This document shows, piece by piece, positions 17,394 through 23,949 of a DNA stretch of 64,000 nucleotides (positions are counted from its first letter, which is position 1; each line of letters begins with the position of its first letter). The stretch covers positions 1 through 64,000 of IMG/VR virus record IMGVR_UViG_3300031857_000130. The stretch is one strand, 5' to 3'. This DNA is from a virus. The notes under the pieces were generated by a model that saw only the letters and a program-made list of their open reading frames with translations, ran no database searches and was not told where the DNA came from. The position numbers and the translations under genes are program-made.

Positions 17394-18009
17394 TTACTTT
17401 TGACGCCCCCTCTCTTAGCCATTGTAACTTGTTTTTTTGTTCCGCCGCATGAAGGGCTATGGTCTTATGAGAGATATTTTGATTGCCACACCAATTCAGA
17501 TAGTTGGACATTCTGGCAACCATAATTCCCAATTCTCTAGCTGAACGATTCAAAAAGACCTCAGCATGATTTGGAACATCTTTTCCAAAATGTTCATCCA
17601 TGTAAATGATGGCCATCTGAACGCATTGTCTTATTCTTTCGGAACCCATATCCAAAGACACCAAGGAGAGATTAAATGTGTCTCTTGTCTTGAAATCTAG
17701 ACCCTTGAATTTCCCACCTAAAACAGCATCGGCTGGAGCATGTTCATTCAATGAACCAATTATCACATCGCCAGAAATTACTGGTAATGTATATGGCCTC
17801 ACAAACCATAAATCAGCATCCATCATCCATACGGGCCTATCAAATTTTAACAAAGATGTAAATCTTGCCCTAATAACATCTTTAGGATCAAAAGATTCAC
17901 TTATCACAGATAGGGGGCCGCAAAATCGGCTTACTCTATCAGAGGCTTCTTGTGCTATGATGGGCCACGATCCATGAATTGAATGAATAATCGAAATTAG
18001 AGGTTTCAT
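17386..18009 (-). CDS. Glycosyltransferase, GT-A fold
   Basis: A 207-residue protein beginning MKPLISIIHSIHGSW, with the metal-binding DxD-type motif in VWMMDADLWFV (~59-69) and later HAEVFLNRSARELG and KTIALHAAEQKN, as in small GT8-like phage enzymes. It overlaps both neighbours in the operon. Probably transfers a sugar to a virion or host surface component. Acceptor and donor are unknown. A+T-rich compared with the structural genes. Confidence 0.65.
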   Translation of the reverse strand: MKPLISIIHSIHGSWPIIAQEASDRVSRFCGPLSVISESFDPKDVIRARFTSLLKFDRPVWMMDADLWFVRPYTLPVISGDVIIGSLNEHAPADAVLGGKFKGLDFKTRDTFNLSLVSLDMGSERIRQCVQMAIIYMDEHFGKDVPNHAEVFLNRSARELGIMVARMSNYLNWCGNQNISHKTIALHAAEQKNKLQWLREGASKVNA

Positions 18010-18722
18010 CGCATGTCAAAAATACGAGCGGTTTCAAATTGATAGGCTTCTGCGCAGACAATCAGGTTGTCTTGCTTGAAGACTTGCTCCTGAACTTGTA
18101 GCGCCTGCAACTTGTCCTCGCGTTTGTATCCAGCCGCATGAAGGCCAATGATGTCTCGCGGAATATAAGGCACCTGCCCCCAGACTGAAGCCTTGTGATA
18201 GTAATTGAACTTCAATGGCACCAGATTCAAGCCAACCCCAAGCTCCTGCACGGCATAGTTCAGGTAGAACTGATCCGTCACATCCACAGGCTTCGGAAAC
18301 TTCTTCCGCTGAACCTTGGCGTGAATCTGCCGAGCACGCTGGAACACCTTGCGATGCATCGGATTGCGCAGGTCGCAGATGAAGAAGCCGCTGTTGAAAT
18401 AGCGCAGCTTGTCCAGCTTGTAGAGTCCGCAGTCCGTGCTTGGAAACGCATGAGGATTGAAGACAGCGGAATCGTGGGTTGCATACCAATGCGGCGCATC
18501 CCATGCGTCAAACTTCACTGGACGAAGGAGCCAAAAATCCACATCGAAGAACACCACCCTTTGCTTTCCGCAATAGCGGTCTAACTCCAGCTTGGCGGTA
18601 AATCCTTCAGTATCCTTGACACGAATCACCTGAACGGGCAAGCCTGAGTGCTTTTTGAAGCGTTTAACGGCTTCTTTCTCAAGATGCTTATAGGACGGCG
18701 TGACGACGGTGACTGCGATCAT
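18006..18722 (-). CDS. Glycosyltransferase, GT8-like
   Basis: Begins MIAVTVVTPSYKH, with DRYCGKQRVVFFDVDFWLL carrying the DxD metal site (~60), FNSGFFICDLRNP, DQFYLNYAVQELG and a late GLHAAGYKR motif, the order seen in GT8-type glycosyltransferases. I chose the ATG at 18722 rather than the TTG nine bases upstream because the -10 element ends eight bases before the ATG. First gene of a five-gene operon with another glycosyltransferase and two methyltransferases. Confidence 0.7.
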   Translation of the reverse strand: MIAVTVVTPSYKHLEKEAVKRFKKHSGLPVQVIRVKDTEGFTAKLELDRYCGKQRVVFFDVDFWLLRPVKFDAWDAPHWYATHDSAVFNPHAFPSTDCGLYKLDKLRYFNSGFFICDLRNPMHRKVFQRARQIHAKVQRKKFPKPVDVTDQFYLNYAVQELGVGLNLVPLKFNYYHKASVWGQVPYIPRDIIGLHAAGYKREDKLQALQVQEQVFKQDNLIVCAEAYQFETARIFDMR

Positions 18723-18730
18723 GTCTGACA

Positions 18731-18759
18731 ACCTTACGGTTATCTTGCGAGCAAATCAA
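18731..18759 (-). promoter_or_regulatory. Leaderless promoter of the glycosyltransferase operon
   Basis: Minus strand TTGATT (18759-18754), 17-base spacer, TAAGGT (18736-18731), eight bases to ATG. The -10 and flanking CGTAAGGTT recur at several other starts. Confidence 0.68.
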
Positions 18760-18935
18760 GCGGGAACGTATGTGAAGCTCTGAACAGTCACCCGCTTTGA
18801 TGGCAGGGTGCCGATTACCGTGGTGTTTCCATCCCGGCTGACATCCACTCCAACGCCTGCATATCCCCACGTCCACGGGCGCATGGCAAACGGGCTGCTG
18901 GCAGGCTTGAAGTCTCCTTGGACAGTCGTAATCAT
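18756..18935 (-). CDS. Small hypothetical protein
   Basis: A 59-residue beta-rich protein (MITTVQGDFKPASSPFAMRP...SFTYVPA) coupled by ATGA to the gene before it. Position after two virion-like genes suggests a minor structural protein. No family recognised. Confidence 0.6.
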   Translation of the reverse strand: MITTVQGDFKPASSPFAMRPWTWGYAGVGVDVSRDGNTTVIGTLPSKRVTVQSFTYVPA

Positions 18936-19771
18936 CGGATGATGGCTTCTGGTGTCGGCGGCGGAAAGATTTGAACGGATTCACGCAGCCACAAGCCGTT
19001 GACCTGCTGCTGCCTGTCCTCGATGTAGAAATCAGCCCAATCGGTGAAATTCGTGGCAGGGAAAATCTGGCCGTTCAGCGACCTGTCCAGCGGAGGATTT
19101 ACGATGCCAGCGCCATAGACGATTTGAGCACCCGGCACCAGTTCACGGAATCTGGCCGTGTCATGCAGGCACCTCTCAAAATTGATATTCAGGCCGATAA
19201 AGTCAGCGTTGATGTCAGTCGGAACGGGCTGCTCATGCTCCAAGGCACCATCGGGCCAAGGAACTTCGGACAGGTATTGCCGAACGATGATCCTGCTGTT
19301 GTAGCTGACGGCAGGGCGGAACTTGTATTTTGGGATGTAGCGCGGCGTTGAGGTGACGCTGGTGCCGTTGTTGATATACTGCGCCACCGTGGAACTAACA
19401 ATGTACAGGTCTTCCAGCACCGAGGGCCAAGTGTATTGTCGATTATCCCGATAGACAGAGAAGGGTGTATTGCGCTCGTCCGTAGTCCTTGCCTTACCAA
19501 AGAAGAACGTGACGTAATCCGCGCCACTTTTCTCACATTTGAGATAGACGTAGTTGGCGAACCCATCTGCTACACGCTCTTGATTTACGGCCCATAGGAA
19601 CTCGGCATAGGTTGTGGCCGTTCCGCCAGTTCTGAACGCCGTCTGCGCAGAAACAAGCGTGCTACCGGGCTTAAGCAGCAGCCCCGTGTTGATCTTGCGG
19701 TCAGGAACCCGCACAGAGAAAGAAAACTCCTCTGGATTCGGTGTTGGAAGTATCTGGAAGTCAGAGGCCAT
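18932..19771 (-). CDS. Hypothetical virion protein
   Basis: A 279-residue protein, beta-rich with many aromatic residues (DYVTFFFGKARTTDERNTPF, FATNFTDWADFYIEDRQQQV-like stretches), no signal peptide or membrane helix. Starts one base before the upstream stop. Likely structural, judged by composition and by its neighbours; no family assigned. Confidence 0.6.
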   Translation of the reverse strand: MASDFQILPTPNPEEFSFSVRVPDRKINTGLLLKPGSTLVSAQTAFRTGGTATTYAEFLWAVNQERVADGFANYVYLKCEKSGADYVTFFFGKARTTDERNTPFSVYRDNRQYTWPSVLEDLYIVSSTVAQYINNGTSVTSTPRYIPKYKFRPAVSYNSRIIVRQYLSEVPWPDGALEHEQPVPTDINADFIGLNINFERCLHDTARFRELVPGAQIVYGAGIVNPPLDRSLNGQIFPATNFTDWADFYIEDRQQQVNGLWLRESVQIFPPPTPEAIIR

Positions 19772-20484
19772 TATTGCGTTGGAGCATTGTCGGCGATAAC
19801 ATCACCTGCCTGATATTCGGCGTAGAGGTAGCGAGGTGCGACAGAGGCACCACGGTCAAAAATCCAGAAAGTGCGGTTTACGAGGGTCTGGCGGAGGGGG
19901 TAATGCCCAACGTCGTCAGAAACCGTGGCTTTAGGGGTGCCTTCAAGGTAGCCGTCAAAACCAACGCCACTTGTCACCAGCGAGCCAGTGATAGCCGCAT
20001 TCGGGTCTGCGTAGATGCCAAAACCCTGTGGAGCGCCAAGAGTAGCGTTGTAGGAGCTTCCGCCGCTTGATCCTGCCGAGACAGCGCCCTGAACCCCAAG
20101 GCCCGTAAAAACGTCCCTAAACTCGCTAGACCACACGCGGAACTGAGGGTTGACCACGATTGCCGATCCAGCCGTGATATTGCTGCCAAGAGCGATTGCC
20201 GTGCCACCTTCTGTTGTAGCCAGCTTGCAGGTTGCCCCGCTGGAATTGATGGCGAAATAGGCCACCCCGGTAGAAAGGCTGGAACCGCCCGTCAAGCTGG
20301 TGAAAATCACCTGCATCCCGTCTGCCATCGTAGAACCCGTGATGGTGACTACGCCGGTAGCAGAAACGCCCGTGACAGCCGCGTAAGCCGTTCTCAATCC
20401 TGAGAGAACGACTTCGGTGACGGCTGAGTATTTGACGGAACGGGGATTGGCTGTTCGCCGAATGAGATAAACGTCTTGCGCCAT
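19771..20484 (-). CDS. Hypothetical virion protein
   Basis: A 237-residue protein starting MAQDVYLIRRTANPRSVKYS. It has a repetitive G/S/T-rich middle (TGVSATGVVTITGSTMADGM), typical of beta-structured tail or decoration proteins. I use the ATG at 20484, although the frame is open further upstream, because a promoter lies just ahead. It begins the minus-strand operon that continues into the next two genes. Confidence 0.6.
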   Translation of the reverse strand: MAQDVYLIRRTANPRSVKYSAVTEVVLSGLRTAYAAVTGVSATGVVTITGSTMADGMQVIFTSLTGGSSLSTGVAYFAINSSGATCKLATTEGGTAIALGSNITAGSAIVVNPQFRVWSSEFRDVFTGLGVQGAVSAGSSGGSSYNATLGAPQGFGIYADPNAAITGSLVTSGVGFDGYLEGTPKATVSDDVGHYPLRQTLVNRTFWIFDRGASVAPRYLYAEYQAGDVIADNAPTQ

Positions 20485-20501
20485 AAAATGTGGGTTTGCT
20501 G

Positions 20502-20529
20502 AGAATATCACTTGCAAGGGCGGGCGCAA
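20502..20529 (-). promoter_or_regulatory. Promoter of the minus-strand virion genes
   Basis: Minus strand TTGCGC (20529-20524), 16-base spacer, TATTCT (20507-20502), 17 bases to the ATG at 20484. It overlaps the divergent small RNA promoter. Confidence 0.5.
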
Positions 20530-20540
20530 GGGAATAAGAT
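20512..20540 (+). promoter_or_regulatory. Promoter of the small RNA
   Basis: TTGCAA (20512-20517), 17-base spacer, TAAGAT (20535-20540). The same -10 is used by the recT and pentapeptide genes. No coding start follows; an RNA hairpin and intrinsic terminator do. Confidence 0.68.
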
Positions 20541-20546
20541 TTGTCC

Positions 20547-20642
20547 AGCTTGAAAGAGCATGCTTTGGGTGGCACCGAAGCAATTCGGCAATCCCAAAGT
20601 AGAAAGCCCCGCCTCCATGCCACCCGGAAGCGGGGCTTTTTC
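20547..20642 (+). ncRNA. Candidate phage small RNA (about 96 nt)
   Basis: Between a consensus promoter and an intrinsic terminator lies a noncoding stretch with a long hairpin: CTTTGGG/CCCAAAG closing an inner CCGAA-GCAA-TTCGG stem with a GCAA tetraloop. The sequence GGGTGGCA in the first hairpin is exactly complementary to TGCCACCC in the terminator loop, so the two hairpins could form a kissing or alternative pairing. This would suit a regulatory RNA or attenuator. No ORF fits. Target unknown. Confidence 0.65.
20603..20642 (+). terminator. Intrinsic terminator
   Basis: AAAGCCCCGC pairs with GCGGGGCTTT and is followed by further T residues (stem 20603-20612 / 20630-20639). The loop carries TGCCACCC, complementary to the upstream hairpin. 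Confidence 0.8.
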
Positions 20643-20947
20643 ATGTTCCTGAACCATCTGTCCACCGGAAACGCTGAGATAAGTTCTTGAGCCAAAGCAG
20701 GACAGCCCTGCGCCTTTCCAAGCATTAAATAGCTTGGCGTGTAGCAGCAGGAGATCGTATTGACGGGCCTGTGTGTGAAGGAGCGGAGCTAGTTCTGACC
20801 GGGCTAGCTTAATGAAGTCCGAAAGGAGTCTGCCAGAATCCACGAAAGAAGATAAGCGTAGGCAAGCTGTCCGCTGCGCGAGCTGGAGCCGATAATATCG
20901 GTGTGTTGATGGGGCGTCGATTCCCAATTGAAAGAATCGTATCTCTG
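20643..20947. other. Noncoding region with several hairpins
   Basis: No convincing gene. Local inverted repeats include GCAGG/CCTGC, CCAAGC/GCTTGG around an A+T loop, AGCTAG/CTAGCT, the near-palindrome CCGATAATATCGG and GATTC/GAATC. This density suggests structured RNA, but direction and ends are not determinable. Confidence 0.4.
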
Positions 20948-20978
20948 CACACAGACCCTTTTGCTAAGGGTCTGTGTG
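20948..20978. terminator. Strong hairpin, possible bidirectional terminator
   Basis: A perfect 13-bp stem (CACACAGACCCTT / AAGGGTCTGTGTG) with a five-base loop, 40 bases ahead of the next start. It lacks a T tract, so it may instead be an mRNA leader structure. Confidence 0.5.
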
Positions 20979-21017
20979 TGCATCCAAAACGCCGAGAAAC
21001 CCATTGAAAGTAGCTTT

Positions 21018-21206
21018 ATGAAGAACTTTACCCTAAACGCCATGAGTAGCGAATCACTCGAAAAACTGCTGAAATCTGAAAGCGAGCTTATGAGAAAGAT
21101 GGCGGCAAAGATTTTGAGCCAACGCAAAGTGATTGTTGAGGCTGATGGTTTTGGCAAAAGAAGCAACCTACCAAGAATGGATTCGCATCAGCACGCCGGA
21201 AAATGA
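21018..21206 (+). CDS. Small hypothetical protein
   Basis: A 62-residue protein starting MKNFTLNAMSSESLEKLL, with a charged helix (EKLLKSESELMRKMAAKILSQ) and a basic tail. It follows the strong hairpin. No family recognised. Confidence 0.5.
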   Translation: MKNFTLNAMSSESLEKLLKSESELMRKMAAKILSQRKVIVEADGFGKRSNLPRMDSHQHAGK

Positions 21207-21222
21207 GATTCTGTGATGCTTG

Positions 21223-21251
21223 TTGACTGATGGCTGTAATAAGCGTAAGGT
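21223..21251 (+). promoter_or_regulatory. Leaderless promoter
   Basis: TTGACT (21223-21228), 17-base spacer ending AATAAGCG, TAAGGT (21246-21251), seven bases to the ATG at 21259. Confidence 0.72.
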
Positions 21252-21258
21252 TAAAACC

Positions 21259-21564
21259 ATGACCATCGCATTTGACATCGACGGAACCATTTCGCTAGAC
21301 CCTGACACGTTTTACAGGGTGATTCGTGAGTTCCGCATGGCTGGATGGACAACCATTATTGTCACTGGCGCTGAGCAGCCGCCTGAAAAGTTGAAGAGGC
21401 TCAAAATTGATAGCGACGATCTTCCTATTATTGTCTCGGCAGGAATGTTCAAAGAACAATCTGCACGCAAAGCTGGCTACAAGGTGGACGTTTGGGTGGA
21501 TGATATGCCGGGGGTGATTCAGGAAACATTGATCCTGAAAGACGGCGTTGACTCTGAGTTGTAA
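21259..21564 (+). CDS. Small HAD-superfamily phosphatase-like protein
   Basis: A 101-residue protein with the HAD nucleophile motif in TIAFDIDGTISLD (residues ~3-14), a Thr motif in IIVTGAE (~32-38) and an acidic motif VDVWVDDMPG (~77-86). It lacks a cap domain and is short, as in phage-encoded polynucleotide-phosphatase-like or hydrolase minimal HADs. Substrate unknown. Its promoter fixes the start; the next promoter lies within its C-terminal codons. Confidence 0.72.
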   Translation: MTIAFDIDGTISLDPDTFYRVIREFRMAGWTTIIVTGAEQPPEKLKRLKIDSDDLPIIVSAGMFKEQSARKAGYKVDVWVDDMPGVIQETLILKDGVDSEL

Positions 21565-21576
21565 TAAGCGTAAACT
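21548..21576 (+). promoter_or_regulatory. Leaderless promoter
   Basis: TTGACT (21548-21553), 17-base spacer ending GTAATAAGCG, TAAACT (21571-21576), nine bases to the ATG at 21586. The spacer end is shared with the promoter 325 bases upstream. Confidence 0.68.
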
Positions 21577-21585
21577 TTCCTCACC

Positions 21586-21822
21586 ATGCAATACTTGACC
21601 GAAATCACCGAAAAAATCACCGCAGCAGCCGACTTTGCGGCGCAAGAACACAAAGCCGACGTGAAGCAGATGCTCATGTCCAGCGCGGTGTTTAGCGCCG
21701 GGATGCTGTTTGCCAATTACTCATTCGATCCCAAAGTGCTTGAGGAGGCAATTTCGGCCCATGAAAACACGGTGCGCAATGTTGTGGCGAGCATGGTCAA
21801 GAGCCAGATGCCTGCGGGATGA
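21586..21822 (+). CDS. Hypothetical protein
   Basis: A 78-residue, mainly helical protein (EKITAAADFAAQEHKADVKQ) with a mildly hydrophobic centre (SSAVFSAGMLFANYSF). It overlaps the next gene by ATGA. Function unknown. Confidence 0.6.
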   Translation: MQYLTEITEKITAAADFAAQEHKADVKQMLMSSAVFSAGMLFANYSFDPKVLEEAISAHENTVRNVVASMVKSQMPAG

Positions 21823-22034
21823 GAGAACTCTGCCCCAAGTGCCATAAAGCAGGTCGCAGCCTTTGGGAAGGCCACTGCCTTTGCACGGGCGATGTTCTGC
21901 TGCCGACTGAGTTCCATTCATGGAGCATCAAGAACCGGGTGCCGTTTAATGTGCCGCAGGAGGCAAGAGAGGTGCCGAAAATAGTTCCGGCGAAAAGAAC
22001 GCTGGTTTTTGGTGAAACGATTAAAAAGAAATGA
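21819..22034 (+). CDS. Small zinc-binding hypothetical protein
   Basis: A 71-residue protein starting MRELCPKCHKAG and continuing GHCLC, a CxxC...CxC pattern suggesting a zinc knuckle, with a basic C-terminus (KKK). Coupled to the neighbours at both ends by four-base overlaps. Confidence 0.6.
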   Translation: MRELCPKCHKAGRSLWEGHCLCTGDVLLPTEFHSWSIKNRVPFNVPQEAREVPKIVPAKRTLVFGETIKKK

Positions 22035-22528
22035 GCAGACCACTTGCACCCAAAGGCGGCAATGACCGCGTTTATACCCCGCCTGAACTGGCTCGTCAGA
22101 TTGTGGCGCATTTCAATCCGAGTGGCATGCTGCTAGACCCTTGCAAGGGAAGGGGAGCGTTCAGTGACGCAATGCTACCTTATGCTACAAACGGGTTCGT
22201 GGAGTGGTATGAGATCGACGTTGGGCTGGATTTTCTTAATTCTTGTCAAGAGCCTGTCTGCTGGACAATCACCAACCCACCGTGGTCAAAGCTCCGCGCC
22301 TTTCTCAAGAAGTCCATGGAGTGCTCCGATAACGTCGTGTTTCTCTGCTTGGTGAACGCCTTCTTCATGAAAGCCCGTCTTCGGGACATGGAGGAGGCGG
22401 GGTTTGGCATACGCGAAATACTTTTTGTTCCGACACCTCCGAAACCTTGGCCTCAGACTGGATTTAGTCTAGGGGCTGTTCATATCCAACGAGGCTGGAC
22501 AGGGGATTGCAAAATGACTACGTTGTAA
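22031..22528 (+). CDS. DNA methyltransferase-like protein (NPPW)
   Basis: A 165-residue protein with YTPPELARQIVAHF, the cofactor motif LLDPCKGRGAFSDAM (~34-48) and the catalytic ITNPPWSKL (~79-87), typical of N6-adenine methyltransferases. The short length and absence of a target recognition domain are similar to phage orphan methyltransferases. Unlike the Dam-like enzyme at the left end it has NPPW rather than NPPY. Its last codons overlap the convergent minus-strand gene by 11 bases. Confidence 0.72.
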   Translation: MSRPLAPKGGNDRVYTPPELARQIVAHFNPSGMLLDPCKGRGAFSDAMLPYATNGFVEWYEIDVGLDFLNSCQEPVCWTITNPPWSKLRAFLKKSMECSDNVVFLCLVNAFFMKARLRDMEEAGFGIREILFVPTPPKPWPQTGFSLGAVHIQRGWTGDCKMTTL

Positions 22529-22715
22529 ACCGCTTCTGCCACTCAGCCAAGACTTGAGTGAGCGGCAATCCCTCGCCATCCCAATGCTCACACTTGCAGT
22601 TGCCTTTGGTTTCCACAACAAGGCACCCCGGTTCGTAAAAGACGCGAGGGTTGTTGCCATGAACGCACTTTGCGGTGGCCTCGAAGTGATTGACGATCTT
22701 TTCCCAGTCGGTCAT
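22518..22715 (-). CDS. Small hypothetical protein after the endolysin
   Basis: A 65-residue protein (MTDWEKIVNHFEATAKC...EWQKRFTT) with three cysteines (CVHG, GCLVV, CKCEHW). Coupled by ATGA to the endolysin gene and last in that operon. Function unknown. Confidence 0.55.
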   Translation of the reverse strand: MTDWEKIVNHFEATAKCVHGNNPRVFYEPGCLVVETKGNCKCEHWDGEGLPLTQVLAEWQKRFTT

Positions 22716-23206
22716 ATCGTGAATCGAATGCGGCTGCGAATCTTTGAAATGTGACGGGTTTTAGCCAGAACAGCACCACCTTCACGGCTTCCTGCGCCGT
22801 CTGTATTCCCCTCACACGTCCTCACATTGCCATTCTTGTCTGGCGCAGACGTAGCGATACCGATATGGCTAAAGGTGAAGATCACAATGTCACCAGACTG
22901 AATGTCTCCGCGATGAGGCTTTTTGGTGTTGGTGCTGTTGTCCTGATCCTTACTCCAGTTTTCAAAATCCCACGCGCCAGCCGTGCGAGGACGCTTGAAC
23001 GTCTTGGTTTCCTTGATGCCGGTCATGGTCAGGGCTTCACGAACGCACCAACAGACAAACGCCGCGCACCAAGGCCAGCCTTTATTGGCGGGAAGCCAAG
23101 TGGCAGCTTTGTATTCGTTCACGCGAGGGCCGCAATTTGACCCGTTGATTTCAGTGACTCCAATTTCCTTTTTGGCGATTTCTACGATTGCTTCTGAGAG
23201 TTTCAT
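22712..23206 (-). CDS. Endolysin, CHAP/NlpC-type amidase or peptidase
   Basis: A 164-residue protein starting MKLSEAIVEIAKKEIGV. The catalytic cysteine is in WPWCAAFVCW (~45-54), the histidine in FTFSHIGIAT (~111), and CEGNT (~129) supplies the third residue, as in CHAP-domain cell wall hydrolases. No signal peptide, so export needs a holin; the membrane microprotein directly upstream is a candidate. Start chosen at 23206 because it overlaps that gene's stop. It cleaves peptidoglycan to release progeny. Confidence 0.85.
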   Translation of the reverse strand: MKLSEAIVEIAKKEIGVTEINGSNCGPRVNEYKAATWLPANKGWPWCAAFVCWCVREALTMTGIKETKTFKRPRTAGAWDFENWSKDQDNSTNTKKPHRGDIQSGDIVIFTFSHIGIATSAPDKNGNVRTCEGNTDGAGSREGGAVLAKTRHISKIRSRIRFTI

Positions 23207-23304
23207 ATCTTGGATGAGTTGATGATTACAAGCCCCCAAATGAGTAGCAGGATGGCTATAAATGTCAGGGCGGAAATTTGCAATGCGGAGAACTCCTCGA
23301 TCAC
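23203..23304 (-). CDS. 33-residue single-pass membrane protein, holin or spanin candidate
   Basis: Starts with GTG overlapping the previous stop (GTGA) and ends overlapping the endolysin start, so it is coupled on both sides. One hydrophobic helix (ALTFIAILLLIWGLVII) fills residues ~12-28 with a short acidic N-terminus (MIEEFS). Position immediately upstream of the endolysin suggests a holin-type role; size is very small. Confidence 0.6.
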   Translation of the reverse strand: MIEEFSALQISALTFIAILLLIWGLVIINSSKI

Positions 23305-23558
23305 GGCTGACTGTCCTCCTCGATCATTCTGGCGTTGTGCTTGTGGAGGAACTTTGACAAGTCTCTGGACAATTTATCCACAACCTCTTCTGGAAGCGCC
23401 CATTCCCATTCGTGCAGGAACTCATGGATGAGAATGCACAGGTGATGCCTTCCACGAAGGCGCTCATCTATCTCGATCTTTCCATTACCGTGCGCAAGCC
23501 CAAGCGCCTTGTGACGCCCGAGCTTGCGCTTTAGAACGGTGATGGACTCGGCTTTCAC
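23301..23558 (-). CDS. Small zincin-like metalloprotein (HEFLH)
   Basis: An 85-residue protein with CILIHEFLHEWEWALPEE (~40-57), an HExxH zinc motif followed by a downstream acidic helix. Minimal zincin-like proteins of this size occur in phages. The fold is too short to name a family, and protease activity is not shown. It sits one gene before the lysis genes and overlaps both neighbours. Confidence 0.65.
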   Translation of the reverse strand: MKAESITVLKRKLGRHKALGLAHGNGKIEIDERLRGRHHLCILIHEFLHEWEWALPEEVVDKLSRDLSKFLHKHNARMIEEDSQP

Positions 23559-23932
23559 AGGGTTGCGCGAACGGCTGCTACCATTGCCTTTGTGGCACCA
23601 CGGAAGTTCTTCGCAATATCAGCATCCGAGTGCTTTGGATTGCGACGAATGGAGGCCGCGATCTTGGCGTTCAAATCGTTTGTTGGCGTTGGCGAGTTTT
23701 CGTCAACCCGCTGACGATAGCATCGAATCCTGACTGTCAGCCTTCTCTTGGCGTCCCACACGGGAAACTCTTGGCTTTCAAACGCTCCTGATGCGATGCC
23801 GCTTTTGAGCAGGTCGTGAACCCGGTCTGGAGAGCATTGAAGCTCTTGTGCTATCTTCTCTTTGGAATCCCATCCAGCCGGGATTTTGTATTTGTCCTGA
23901 TTGATCTTGTCGATTGCTTTTTGCCAGTTCAT
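23555..23932 (-). CDS. Putative DNA-binding protein with two helix-turn-helix-like segments
   Basis: A 125-residue protein. The N-terminal half has DSKEKIAQELQCSPDRVHDLL, an HTH pattern. The C-terminal half (NAKIAASIRRNPKHSDADIA) resembles a second HTH. Overlaps the following zincin-like gene. Could be a regulator or packaging accessory. Confidence 0.55.
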   Translation of the reverse strand: MNWQKAIDKINQDKYKIPAGWDSKEKIAQELQCSPDRVHDLLKSGIASGAFESQEFPVWDAKRRLTVRIRCYRQRVDENSPTPTNDLNAKIAASIRRNPKHSDADIAKNFRGATKAMVAAVRATL

Positions 23933-23949
23933 GTGTGTTTGCTTTGGTT

